From Agelas oroides (taxonomy: Eukaryota; Porifera; Demospongiae; Agelasida; Agelasidae), in contig OX422183.1 of the NCBI GenBank assembly GCA_949130485.1, positions 20,553,934 to 20,617,933 of the forward strand: a DNA stretch of 64,000 nucleotides. Direction: 5' to 3'. This document shows positions 44,101 through 56,106 of the stretch, in pieces. The notes beneath the pieces were generated by a model that was not told the origin of the DNA, searched no databases, and saw only the letters and a list, made by a program, of their open reading frames with translations. Within the stretch, counting starts at the first letter, position 1; each line of letters starts with the position of its first letter. The position numbers and the translations under genes were made by a program.

Positions 44101-47100
44101 CATTCAACTTTGGCATGTATATGCATGTAAGTTAACTCCTTGCTACTGTAGACTGTCAATTAGTGATTTATGCAATTGATATTAATGTAGTCATTCATTC
44201 CTTCAGGTCCTCCTTTTATCCCCACCCTCTCTTGTGTTGACCTCTCTGGAGATGGCAGTGGAGCTGTGAATGTGACCATGAGCTGGACACTGAGTGGTGG
44301 AGACAGTGCTGATTTCTACCTCATCAACATTGCCACCAACGCTCCACAGACCCCGTATGGAGGACTTCTGAACATCACCACTGCCAGTGTCACACAATAT
44401 GAACTAACTGGTTTCATGACAGGCTATGAGTACAACATCACAGTACGTGGTGTCAACTGTGGGAATCTGGAGGGGAATGAGAGTGAGCCCCTGTCAATTA
44501 CTCCTCAAGGTATGCACAAAGTAAACACCAGGTAGTGAGTTTAACTTATGGACTATGTTGACAGTGCTGAGTGCATTGGAATAGCATGCAATGTTAGTAT
44601 GAATGAATTACTTGTTTGGGAAATGAACATACATTTGTCTCATTCTGTCCTTCTATCTTGGCCAATGTCTATGTCATTTTCCTTCCTGTCTCGTCCCAGC
44701 CAGTTTTGTCTCTGTAAAGTAATCAATTTTTTTTCTAGTTTCTTATTCAACAATCAAGAACACCACTGCGTGTGTCTATAAGAGTGTTGCAGACTTTCAT
44801 TTGGAGATGTTCAAATGAGAATATGGTGTCCTCTTTATGAGAGATGTTTGCTAGAAGTAGATACCACTGGTCATGAAGAGCTCTACAGTCATTTTATCTT
44901 CTTTCTGATGCCCACCTTTAACTTAGTAGTTAGTGTCACTTTCTCTTCAGAGAAAGATTTGCTTGTGCAAAACTCACTTTGCCAACTTGTGGTGGAACAG
45001 ACCTACTTGTGTAAAGTATGTGATGGGTAGCTGAATTGTCCATTACAGCTACTGAACAAGCATCGAGAGTAATAACTAGTGTTAGGCCTTTTCAAAGCTC
45101 ATTGTCCACACCCGAGTAATTAGATTGTGCATGGTACCTTCACCAGAGTAGCTAGGTCTTACATCACTTTCTCTACATTGACTAGCTACTAACATATGAC
45201 ATACTCAGTGGCGGATCTATGAATTTAGAAAGGGGGGTTCAGTCACCGGCGCGCGAAGCGCGCCGGACATTTTTGGGTTGCCACGCCCACTTTCGGTCAC
45301 GTGAAGGCCGAACCGAGGGGTCCGTCACAAAAGAAATCTCGTATATACACTGTCCGACAGTGTTGTTTTAGCTAACTATAACTTTAACTAAATACATTTT
45401 AGTATGGTTAGGGCTCCCAACGAAAAAATCGAAGGTGCTCCGATTTCAAATTTGTTGTACTAGAACTAAGTATCTATCTGAGATATATAAAAACCGGACT
45501 ATAAAAGTTGGTGCTGCAAAGCTATTTTCAGTCAATTCGTCTTGGACTTGAAAGTGTTAAGTGTCAAAAATTGGACGCAATTCGGTTCAAGTGACTTTTG
45601 AAACTTCGCTACGAAACTAGCGGTACTGATGGATTTCACTTGATGTATCTTGTGCAAAAATGCCTGGACCACTCAAGTTTATAGCTGTCAAGAGACTATA
45701 TTAGCTGTTATTTAATGTTGCAATACATTTCTCCCATAGAAGAATAATTGAAGGTTTGAAGTGACTTTTGACAAGTAAATTTAGCAAGCATCAGTGCAAT
45801 TGATTATTTACCATTGGTAGAGTATTAAAATAGCTGGACCACTCGCGTGGATATCTGTTAAAGGTATGTTCATATATAACCCCCCATATAAAATCAAAAT
45901 CCTATAATGGCCATATTTTGGCACATAACCTTCTGTTTGCTTTATTTATTTTCGGAAGAACGAAAGTCATAGAAATTATTATAACTGTAGTTTACCAACA
46001 AGGTCACTTGGTTCTTGGATTTCAGCACACTTGAGTCAAGTTTGTTCGTTCTTGGATTTTTTGTTGGGACCCCTAGTATGGTCTTTTTAAAATTTAGTTA
46101 ACCAAAACTACAACTAACTAAAATTTTTTGCTAAGCTGGGAACTATAACTAAAATATCCAAGAACATACAAGAAGAAACCTGTCGGCAGAAATCCAAACT
46201 GAAATCCAGAAATCCAGAAATCCACTGTGAAATCCAGAAATCCACTCTGAAATCCGAAATCCACGTGAAATCCAGTGGATTTCGAAATCTCGTACGCCGA
46301 GGCACGCCGTGGCGGACCCCTCGGGCCGAACTGAATATCTCGAAGCAACTCTAGGCCTAGTCAAACGTCTGGAGATCAGTAAGGAACTGATACGTGAATG
46401 TGTAACTGTGCCTGGTTGTTGTTGCTGCATGCCACTGCTGCATAATCATTTGATGGACTCGTGCAGTTATGTACGCAAAATACATTACTAGCCACCAAAG
46501 GGGGGTGCATTTGCACCCCCCTTACCCCCCTAAATCCGCCACTGCATACAAGTCTCTGTTTTGTTGGTCAGGGTAAGAATGACACAATAGTAGCTCCAGC
46601 TTAGGCTTGGTCACTAATGCTCCATTCTTGCCTGTGCATTAAACTACACTCTTATATAACCTCAAGTTTCCCTTACAGTCCCTGCAGTTCCCAGCAGTTG
46701 TAACATCACCCTGTCATATGACCAGCTATCAAGGAGACTTCTGTTCATCAACAGTACCTGGCATACTGTATCAGTAAGTCATGATAAATTTCTAAAATAA
46801 CTGCAAATAGCTACCCCAGTCATGATACACTGTGCTGTCCCCCTATATAGCAGTCTTTAACCATCATGGCTAATGGTCAGAGATCATCATTATTTTTGTG
46901 GTTAAGACATTAGAGTGTCTCATGACTGGGGCTTTTAAGGTTGCTTAGTTCTGCCGGGGTTAGGGTTAGTGTCCAAGTGTACACCTGTATACACTGTGGT
47001 AGTATGTCTTTGGATAGCAGATTGGCTTCCTTGGGTGGAAACTTAGTCACTGGTGTTGGGCTTTTCCTGACACCAATGTAAAAGATGAGGAAGGGAATAT

Positions 47101-50100
47101 TACATACAGTGTGTACATGGTCTTAAAATTGTGTGCAGACGAATCAACGAAACACATCTCCCTAAAAAATAGGCATAGATATTATACAAAGTCACCTACT
47201 GCTCAGGACACATTTCAGCCAATACCATGTAAATAAGTATGCCAAGTATGGTAAGTCCAAGAAGAATGATGCACAAAAGTCTTGTAGATACTACAGAATT
47301 TTGGGTATATATGCATATCCTAAGTATACTAATAAAACGCATGATCCAATCTAGCACAAGAAATTCAATTCTGGGAATTTATGGGTGGATCCAACTTAGC
47401 GCAAGCTGCCACTAATTAATTTTGGGTTGATCCAACTCCCAGTCAGTTTATTTGTGGCAACAAAGCTAGGGTGGTCAAGAACAATTTCCAGGAAAAGGAG
47501 CTATCCCATAAATGTTTTACTTTGGCGCTTGTAAGACTTTTTTGTTGCTGCAGCTGCTACTGTCTACCAAGAACCTAATTTCTGGAGAACTGAAGGCCAG
47601 GAACTCTTGGCATCTCTGTGTGACCAAAACTATTTCACGTTTGAATTCATTGCAATGCATGATCTAATGTAATTCAAGAAATTCAATTTCTGGAATTTAT
47701 GGGTGGACTGAACTTAATGCATGCCCACTCAAATTATTTAATTTGCATGCGTTTTATTTGAATAAATACGGTTATTCTATTTGTGAGTAGTATTGATCTG
47801 TAAACAAAATATTAGTAATCTGTGAAATTACCACTCTGTATGCTAACTTTCAGGGTATGTTGTTATCCATGTGTGGAAAGTTGACCATTAAAAAGTATTG
47901 CTACGAAAAGGTTAGTCTGGATCAGGGAATTCATAAGCTCAAATTGATAGGAAAAAAGAATAGATCCACATCTAATGGAGCACAATCAGTACAATGAGTA
48001 TTAGCCACTCTTCGTCACACTAGTTATAGGAGCTAAAATTAATGTTAATATTTTCACGGTTGATTCCACTATAGGTTGGCACTTGTGTTATCATGATATC
48101 AATTTAGTGAAAATAGCCACAAGATATGTACTTGCAATTAAATTTTATGTGAACTCTTTAAAGAGTTGAGACATGTGCTACATTATTCATGTTTATAAGT
48201 AGATACAGTGTAATTTAAACTTTGCTGTGCTTTAGAATTTCCATTTTAAGCATGGTACGTATCGCTCTCCAGGACCAGGTAGACCCAGGGGAGGCATGTC
48301 CAGGCCCACGTGGGAACATCATACAGTACCAAATCAACTTCCAGACTGGGTCTGTTGTGGATACTAACAATGTGAACAGTGACAGGTGCACAACTGGGAG
48401 GTGTAGCCACACCTTTGAGCCACCCTCAAATCCTCCCTCAAGCTATGACAGTGTGTCAGTGGCTGCTGAGAATGTGGTGGGAGTGGGAGCTGCAAGACCT
48501 TGTACAACACAACCCATCAGTGAGTATTGTTACTTTCATCATAACCACATAGCTTTGTTACAAGGCTCCCCTGGTACACTTTATCATGTGAGTGATGTCA
48601 AGTGTATTCTGGGTGGACTAACCCACTAAATTGTGGGTGTCTACATGCAGAGATGAAGTGGTTAGCTTTAGTTCTCACACTGAAGACATCAAACCATGCA
48701 GATACATAACAGTTGACACTACCTATTCAGATGGATGCCATTACTTGAGCTCGAAGATGACAGTATTCTAAAGTCTATTGCTCCTATAATAAAGCTTGAA
48801 GAGTTTTATGGGTGACTGCTATGAAATGTCAAATAGTGAACTTGTTTCTCAGAAGCATACCATACAAATTGCGTACACAGATATGATTCACAGGCTAATT
48901 TTGAGCAAAGTTCCATGAAGATATTTTCTACTACTTATATACCATCAAAACTGTACTGTTGTCAGGCCCATAGCCAGGATTTTCAGAAGGGGGGTTACGT
49001 AGATGTCTGATGTGTATTTATGTATGCACAAGGAGGGGGTCTGGGGGCATGCTTCCCCAGTAAATTTAGAAAATTGGATGCTCTGAGATATTTTCTGAGG
49101 CCATTTTGAAGCAGAGCCATAGTAGCTATGTTGTCTACAGAGTATTGCATCCAGTTTTCACTTGTATCTTATCCATGTGTATCGTTACTAAGCTAGCTGA
49201 CATGAAATTTCTACAAGAAAAAGTAGTTAGAAGAACAGTGGGGTGTTAAATTAATGGACCAGGCTGTTCAGTTGCCGCTTCATTATTGGCAAAAAGAACA
49301 AATTCTTGAGCGCTTGAAACAGCAATTTATTTACACACGCATTCATTAGTATGTGACTTTCATTGCAGCGGTTGCATGAATGCGTACATATTCCGTATTT
49401 ATCAGCCAGTCCTCAGTAACAAACATTTTGCACAGCCAAACGTGTTTGAACGGCAGTGATTCTCAATGGCAGCGAGGCTAGTGGATAAGTTACAAACGGC
49501 AGGGTACGTATTTAAAACGTATAGCTAGGCAGTGTATGAAAATCTTTTGGAGGCCAAAAGGGGGATTTGAGTGAACCCCCTCAAACCCCCCTGCCTACGG
49601 GCCTGGTCGTTATATGAGTGGAGATTGCTTTTGCATGTTCCCCGAGCAGTTTTCACTGACATTTAGTAGGTTACTCAAACTGTTCATTACTTAGTGTCTG
49701 TCCCAGACCCAATACCAACCACAGCACAAATCACTTTCAGTATCGTGCATGGAGTACATGGGATAGCCTCATACCCAGGCTCCTCCCCGTGCAGAAAACT
49801 GGGTATGAGGCTAGTATTGGAAGCATAGGGAACTGGAAGTGATATACACACCGAATAAGGTCTGGGATGAGACGATTCAAGCTGTTACTCAAACTCTGCA
49901 TTTTACTGTTTATCAATCCAGTATTGTTTCTACCACACTTATGCATCCATCAAAACTTTCAGTGTTGTGACAGCTCACTGCAATTGAATAACTCTACTAT
50001 AACCAAAATTTTGCAGTGTTGAAAGTGCTTAAAAGAACGAAATCATCTGCTTTTTTGTGTGTATGTAGCTTTATGTTATATTCCTGCAATAGACTGGTTT

Positions 50101-51667
50101 ATTTCTAGTATGCTTACCTCTAGGGAGTACTGGCATGTGTTCATAGACTGCCAAGAGAGACTGTCTAGAAAAATAATTATGTGTTACTCCTTCATTGGCA
50201 GTCCTTTCTCTTGTGCAGCCATAATCAACAACCTCCTAACTGGAGATGTGGTGGATGTGAGCTCACCCAGTGATGTAACAGTTAACTGCATATTTCTGTC
50301 TGGTTTCACGGGCTCTGCTCACTGTACAGTCCATTATGGGACTGACCCAGCCTACATGAACCTGCCATACTCTGCTGAGTCCACTGAGAATGGTACAGCA
50401 GGGGACACTGTCAGTGTGGTACTGAGGGAGCGACTGAACTCCTCAACTGTGTACTACTACACTGTGTCTGCAGTTAGTGGAGATATCACTGTGACAGTGC
50501 GAGCGACCTTCGCTACACCACAGTACAGTAAGCAATGGAGTAATGTGTCAGTTTGTTGTATAGATGTACTGCATACATATTACAAACCTTTTCTAACCGT
50601 GGGTTGCTCAGGGTATATAACATCCAACAAAATAATATAGGTTGCATTCCCCAGACGGAACATGCGGGAATGCAACTATTATTAATTTTACATGCCAGCA
50701 TCCAGAGGCAGAAGTATGTGCATTTTGTCATGTATTTGTTCTTCAATATGTATTATGTTGGGGGTCTAAAATTGTGCGACTACAAATGCACAATGGTATT
50801 CACGGAGTATCCTCTTTTCACTTGCATGATCACTATACAGGCTGTTCCCTGACAGAGCTTTGGAACCTGACACTTGTTGGTGGTATTTTCCCCTCTGATG
50901 TTAGTTTACTGGATGCTGCTGCTCAGTATCCAAGTTGTGATACTGACAGTGTTGGGAGTGTTGTACTAGTGAACACTACACTCAAAACAGCCACAGTAGC
51001 TTACTACACTGGCACCACACCAGGGTCCAGGGCTTGTTTTGTCTGTGATGAGAGCAGTGGGTATGAGCTAAATACAACCACCACTCTGTCAACGTAATGC
51101 AATGTGGTCTGGAAGTCCCACTGTGTGTGGTATGTCATGGATGTACTAATGCCATAGAAAATTAGCAAGCCCAAACCATGCATGAAACTTTAATAGTTTG
51201 TTGATGTTGCCTAAGACTAGTGCTGAGAGCTTAGCAAACATATTAGCCTTGAACCCAGGTTTTCCGTTCTGAATTTTGTCTTGCTGCTTTGGAGAAAAGG
51301 CTATAAGACAAAATCTGGAATGGAAAGCCTGAGTTCAAGGCTACAAACATAATCAGTTCTCTTTTCAGTTCCACAGACTACCCTCAGCAGAGGTGCCGTT
51401 CTGGGCATTGTAGTTGGTGGCACCATTGCACTTATCATTGGAGTCGTGGCTGGAGCTCTCTTGTTCTACTGCATTGGCAAGCACTGGTGCCAGAGCTCCA
51501 GGGATGAGACTTCCTCCCACCAACAGCAACAGGCAGGTCCATTGTATGAGGATGTTCGTGCCACCAGTGGGGAGGGAAAGATTGATCTGAGGGGAAATGT
51601 AGCCTATGGACCTATGCAGACTATTGAGTTGAAAGCAAATGAAGCCTATGGACATGTGCAGCATTGA
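41181..51667 (+). CDS. Ig/fibronectin-III single-pass receptor, gene B
   Basis: Exons: 41181-41199 and 41288-41326 (signal peptide MRLLVSAAVLLSFTILQCAG); 42694-43044 (Ig-like, CHGDTFTFRCTVTGD to LVECFGPG); 44207-44509 (FN3, VTMSWTLSGGDSADFY to YEYNITVRG); 46679-46773 and 48273-48519 (second FN3 in two halves, NIIQYQINFQTGS); 50219-50527 (SSTVYYYTVSAVSGD); 50655-51093 (one or two exons, LTELWNLTLVGG); 51377-51667 (stalk, membrane span GTIALIIGVVAGALLFYC, tail). Joins up to 50655 agree in phase, mostly phase 1. The donor into the last exon is unresolved, one base out as I read it. The tail has YEDV, YGPM and YGHV, like the repeated tyrosines of gene A. Probably a surface adhesion or recognition receptor; ligand unknown. 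Confidence 0.8.
45206..46544. mobile_element. 1.34-kb TIR element in intron of gene B
   Basis: Both ends begin CAGTGGCGGATYTA read inward, followed by G-rich runs. CATAC lies at both borders (with one extra T on the left). The paralogous intron of gene D near 63520 has a single CATAC and no insert. The left end has the hairpin CGGCGCGCGAAGCGCGCCG, as in the element at 3170. Short GAAATCCAGAAATCCA repeats lie at 46190-46280. No coding frame of note. Confidence 0.75.
48963..49605. mobile_element. 643-bp TIR element in intron of gene B
   Basis: The ends are CAGGCCCATAGCCAGG and, read inward from the right, CAGGCCCGTAGGCAGG. G-rich subterminal runs follow. Flanks read GTTGT and GTCGT, a 5-bp duplication with one mismatch. 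This terminus type is widespread among non-autonomous hAT-like elements. Non-coding. Confidence 0.75.
49764..49813. repeat. 50-bp hairpin MITE
   Basis: TAGCCTCATACCCAG pairs with CTGGGTATGAGGCTA around a short loop. It is a member of the family at 39378. Confidence 0.8.
51244..51343. repeat. 100-bp hairpin MITE just upstream of the last exon of gene B
   Basis: TAGCCTTGAACCCAGG pairs with CCTGAGTTCAAGGCTA, with further pairing inside (TTTTGTCTT/AAGACAAAA). It lies in the last intron, 33 bp before the acceptor, and could affect splicing of the membrane/tail exon. Confidence 0.8.
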
Positions 51668-51681
51668 CTCTGAATCATAGA

Positions 51682-51687
51682 AATAAA
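51682..51687 (+). terminator. Polyadenylation signal AATAAA (gene B)
   Basis: It lies 15 bp beyond the stop codon at 51665-51667, consistent with a very short 3' untranslated region. Confidence 0.6.
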
Positions 51688-52419
51688 GCCATTTTAGTGT
51701 ATGCACTAGCTGTATTAGTAGCCTTGTAGACTGTCACATCCTCTGACGTTTGTACTGTTTTAACAACTACAAGAACATTTCAGTTCATTGCTATTTTTGT
51801 AACTAATACACTCTTCTTTTTCACACCAAAAAAAGGCTCATTTAGGTACCTCACATTTTGTTTCTCCCAATAGTTTTGCCAAGATAAGCTGTTATATCTG
51901 ACAATTACAATTATACCATTAATTTGGAAGACAAAATGAGCACATTTGCCAAACATTTTATCCTACATCCAAGGCTCATCCATCATATGTACTTGTGGTA
52001 TGTTTAGCTACAATACACAAGATTGATAAGTGAACTGCTTTGCAAGCCATCAGTCCGGAACAAGGCAAATTGCCTGAAACTAACAGATAAGCTCAAAGTA
52101 ACACATGACAAGCCAACACACTGTGGGTGCTATCCGTCCATCATGAATGCAGCCAACCACCACACTGCAACCATTCACTGATTCAGAGGGAGACCAGGGG
52201 ATCTGTAGCTACTCGGTGCAAGCTTACTATAAACTATTATTAGGTTTTGTTGATTTTGTTGTAAATGGGTACTTGAGTCAATACTATAAATACAGAAAAC
52301 AGGTTTCTGTGTGATTTCAGCACTGAAAAATAATGTTGACTCCACGCAATTGCGCTTTGCAGGTGAATACCTTTCTTCGTGGGTGGGGTTTACACTGAGT
52401 TCACAGCTAGTTGGTGAGG
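51688..52419. other. Intergenic between genes B and C; duplicated 5' flank
   Basis: No gene is seen. The right part (52255-52419) resembles the flank before gene B exon 1 (GTCAATACTA..., ACAGAAAACAGGTTTCTGTG-like). Confidence 0.5.
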
Positions 52420-54905
52420 ATGAGACTGCTGGTGTCTTTTAAGTATTTAGTCACATAAACAAGTTGCTGTTCAAGATGATTGCCCATGCATGTGGGTGCT
52501 TTCATTATCATTTAAGTGACTAAAGGTGCATCGACCACTTGCATGGATCGCTTACGATACTCTCCAGCAGGAGATCAGTTTTACGATGTAGCTTTGGTAG
52601 CTTGACATGTCCTTGACCTGAGGATCCAACAAACTTTTCATTTATGTTCATCATTGGATCACTACATGATATCTCCCACCCTTACAGTACCTTACCCTCC
52701 TGCCAACTGTGCAACTATTGTCATCTATAGCCACTCAACAGACCTACTGTCCACTCACACCAACTGGAATACAGTGCCAGTAAGTCGTCATTAATATCAA
52801 ATAGACAGTATGATGGTTTCATATATATATATAATAGCGAAAGACTTTAACATCTGCAATAGTCCAGTTCTGGAAACACACCATCTGAGATACATTGCCA
52901 CTAAGTCATCATAAACAGACAGTATGATGGCTTCATATATAATAGCGAAAGACTTCAACTGAACAGGCAGACTCAAGTTTGAAATGTCTGTTGTTAATGG
53001 AGTATTCACCACTCATGGATGTTTCTTTAAGTAAAAACATACACTACTAGCTATAATCTGCTATGAACATCTAACCAGAGTTATTGACCATGACCATGGA
53101 CAATACTGATATAACAATTGTGTTTGTGAGTGGGTCACAAGTTGTTACTGCCTAAGATAAGTAGCTACAGCACTAGTGTACTTATGGGAGTGACCGCCCC
53201 TTGTATTAAATAGGAAAGAGCTGGAAATCTGGAGAATAGAACCATTTTGTTCTCCATTAGGTGCACATAAGTTAGCTACTATCAAGAGTTAATAAACTCT
53301 TGCTGCTATATATAAGAAATGAACAGGATTTCACTGGAAAGCAGACCAATTAACCAGCAAATACAATTGCTTGGCTTCATTTTGTGCACGTTTACATTGG
53401 CTAACAATGATAATCTGATGTATGTATACAGTGTCCAAATCTGATCATTAGCTTACGCTTAGAAGCTGCATCATTTACTGCATCATTCCCTTCATGACCC
53501 AGTGGACCATATCCAGTTGTGGTGGAAACATTACACAGTACCAGATCAGTTTCCAGACTGGGTCTGTTGTGGCTACTGAAAATGTGAACATTGCTGAGTG
53601 TACATCTGGGAGTTTGTACCCAACGACCTCCTAACTGAAGAAATTGTGAACGTGAGTTCTCCTGCTGATGGTCAGCTGCAGTGTGCATTTCTGATTCACT
53701 GGCTCTGCTCACTGTACAGTCCAGTATGGGACTGACCCAACCTACCTGCACCTGCCATACTCTGCTGAGTCCACTGAGACTGGTAGAGCAGGGGACACTG
53801 TCAGTGTGGTACTGAGGGAGCGACTGAACTCCTCAACTGTGTACTACTGTAGCAGGTCACATTGACAACACCATTGAGTATGGTAATGGTGGTCACAGTA
53901 TCCTGGTTTTATCATCTGGAAGGGGCCCTGCCATCAGTAGCTCACTCAGGGGACAGTCTGTTGGGGAGCAAAAATAAGGACAATCAAGGACCCATCATAC
54001 TATCATAAAGAAAATAACAAATGCAGTTTTTCCATGACTGTATCATTGTTTAATCATCTCACTCCCAAGTCACTCCAGTTTATGATTGTTTAGTGGTGAG
54101 ATATGCTAGGAACAAGGTTTGGTTCACAGCATAGCACTTACTATACTGCGGTGTCATGAAGGTCCCTTGCGGTGTCATGAAGGTCCCTTGCACTCTCAAA
54201 GCAACATCTCCACTAACTGCAGACACAGTGTAGTGGAAGGCAGTTGGTGTCTGTGGCCTCCCATGTGTGTGATGAGGGCTACCAACTTTAATGCAACCTA
54301 CATTGTCTGCAAGAATAATACCAAGCACTTAGTAATCACCTGACTCTGATATACACCATGACAGGAACCCCCAAGGGGGCAATGGTGCACAATTTGGCAA
54401 TCTATGTAATCTGCATGTAAAAGTCTAAAATCAATAGCTGGTGCAGATGTGACATCCACATGTATTTTAGTACAAGAAGTGGCACATACAAACATAGCAC
54501 CATGCATTAATCACCAAAATAAGCTACAAATCAACTACTCATGCATGCATGCACTATCCTTACAACATTCAGGATACAGAGGTAAGCTACAAAGTCAACC
54601 ACTCACCACAGGCTATGGTAGTCCCAGACCACACTCCATTGTGCCTGCACACTCGTACATGCACATGTCCTGCTGTGGAGACTACAGCAGTAGTTACTAC
54701 ACTTGTTGCTGGAGTCATGGCTGGTGTCCTGGTTGGAGTTCTTCTGTTCTATTGCATAAGCAAGCACCAATCACAAAGCTCCATGCCTGAGACATCCTCC
54801 CACCAACAGCGGCAGGCAGTAGTAGTACCACTGCAACAAGCTAGTCCAGAGTATGAGGAGGTGGTTGAACTGAAAGAGAACACAGCCTATGGTCCAAGGT
54901 ATTGA
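52420..54905 (+). pseudogene. Ig/FN3 receptor gene C, deleted and rearranged
   Basis: The first exon ATGAGACTGCTGGTGTCT is kept, but its donor GGTAA has become TTTAA. The second signal exon, Ig exon and first FN3 exon are missing. A half-FN3 exon (about 52687-52782) is intact. The next FN3 part (about 53510-53630) survives as ITQYQISFQTGSVVATENVN and is then broken. The SSTVYY exon is split. Its first half lies at 53630-53850 on the plus strand. Its end lies at 54080-54260 on the minus strand (FHYTVSAVSGDVALRVQGTF) with a tandem duplication of GTFMTPQ. The membrane/tail exon (about 54675-54905) is still open, with MAGVLVGVLLFYC, EYEEV and TAYGP. It is not a working gene. Confidence 0.8.
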
Positions 54906-56106
54906 ACTGAAGGCATGTGAAGCTTATGTGCCTGTGCAGCACTGATTGTCACTATAACGTAAGCCTTTTCAGAATCGACAGCAACATGAGTGTTCCAGAG
55001 TTCTTACAGGTTGTGTAGAAGTACTTTGATACATAGCTAGTTTAGTAGCAAGAAGTTTAGATGGGCATAGTCTCACTGTTTTTAGTTTTAAATTTGCAAC
55101 TGCTTCATTTTCAATAGTATCCAAACATCTCAGGCCTCTTTTTTTTTTAAATACATGCATGTACTGAAACTGAGTGACAAGGTTTAGCTTTGGTATACCA
55201 ATTGTCTCCAACTGTTGGAATAGCTTAAAGATTCTTTTCTAGCTAGTCATGGCTAAAGACAGTGCTTATATACCCTACTACAAAACCAATAACCTCAACA
55301 GGTGGCCAAATACTTACTAATTCATAATGTTACAGCATCCAGGAAAACTACCTGAAAATGTTCCACATTCATAACCAGGATACAGAAAGTAATCAAATGT
55401 GCAATGTCCCATGTTCTGATATGTCACTTGTACCCTAGAATGCAGTGTATGAGGTATCACCTGGGTAACTCGAATGTGGTGCAGGACATCTCCAACTGTG
55501 ACCATGCTCCCAAGGCAGTCTAAAATCTAACTCCTAGAACAGAAAAGACATGCACGCAACAAATTAGCACAGAAAGTGACATCATGCAGGAAATGACATG
55601 AATCAATCTAAACTACGAAAGGCTTCAAAATATATGTACCCCTAATTGCCCTATATTGTGATCCCAGATCCATATGCAAAAATTATGGTGTAACTATAGT
55701 ATGAAAAACTGTGCTAATGTAGCTAAATTGCAAAGGAGCTCCACCTTAGCTATCCTCACTCTATCTGTCAACACTCTTGAATGGTAACCGTGTTGAGGAG
55801 CTTAAATGTACCAAGGCTCACTATATACCTTGTACTATAATTCTATATGTGTTTGTGTGCAGTCAGCGGCTGTTGGGACACTGATCCTGTTTCTTGTCCA
55901 ATAGTGTGCGAGTAACTGCAGAAAAGAATTTGCTAAAAGTATTATCATGTGGACGGTGATAATCAGCGCAATGCCCGGCGCGGTGGCGCGCGTCCCAACG
56001 ATCTAGGAACGAACTTTAACTGGTAACATGGGAATGAGACTAGAGGTAGTCAAACAACAAGCCTACCGAGAAGCCCACAGCCACGCTGGACAGCTGGGGC
56101 CACAGT
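54906..56106. other. Intergenic, no gene seen
   Basis: The first 50 bp still resemble the end of the receptor tail (GAACTGAAGGCATGTGAAGC, and a CTGTGCAGCACTGA like the AYGPVQH end). It suggests that gene C lost its original last tail unit by an early stop. Nothing else is recognised. Confidence 0.5.

Noticed and set aside
45061-45123. Treating the sequences at 45206 and 48963 as exons of gene B
   Set aside because: Both have inverted termini and flanking duplications and are absent from the paralogous intron or lack receptor motifs. They are intronic transposons.
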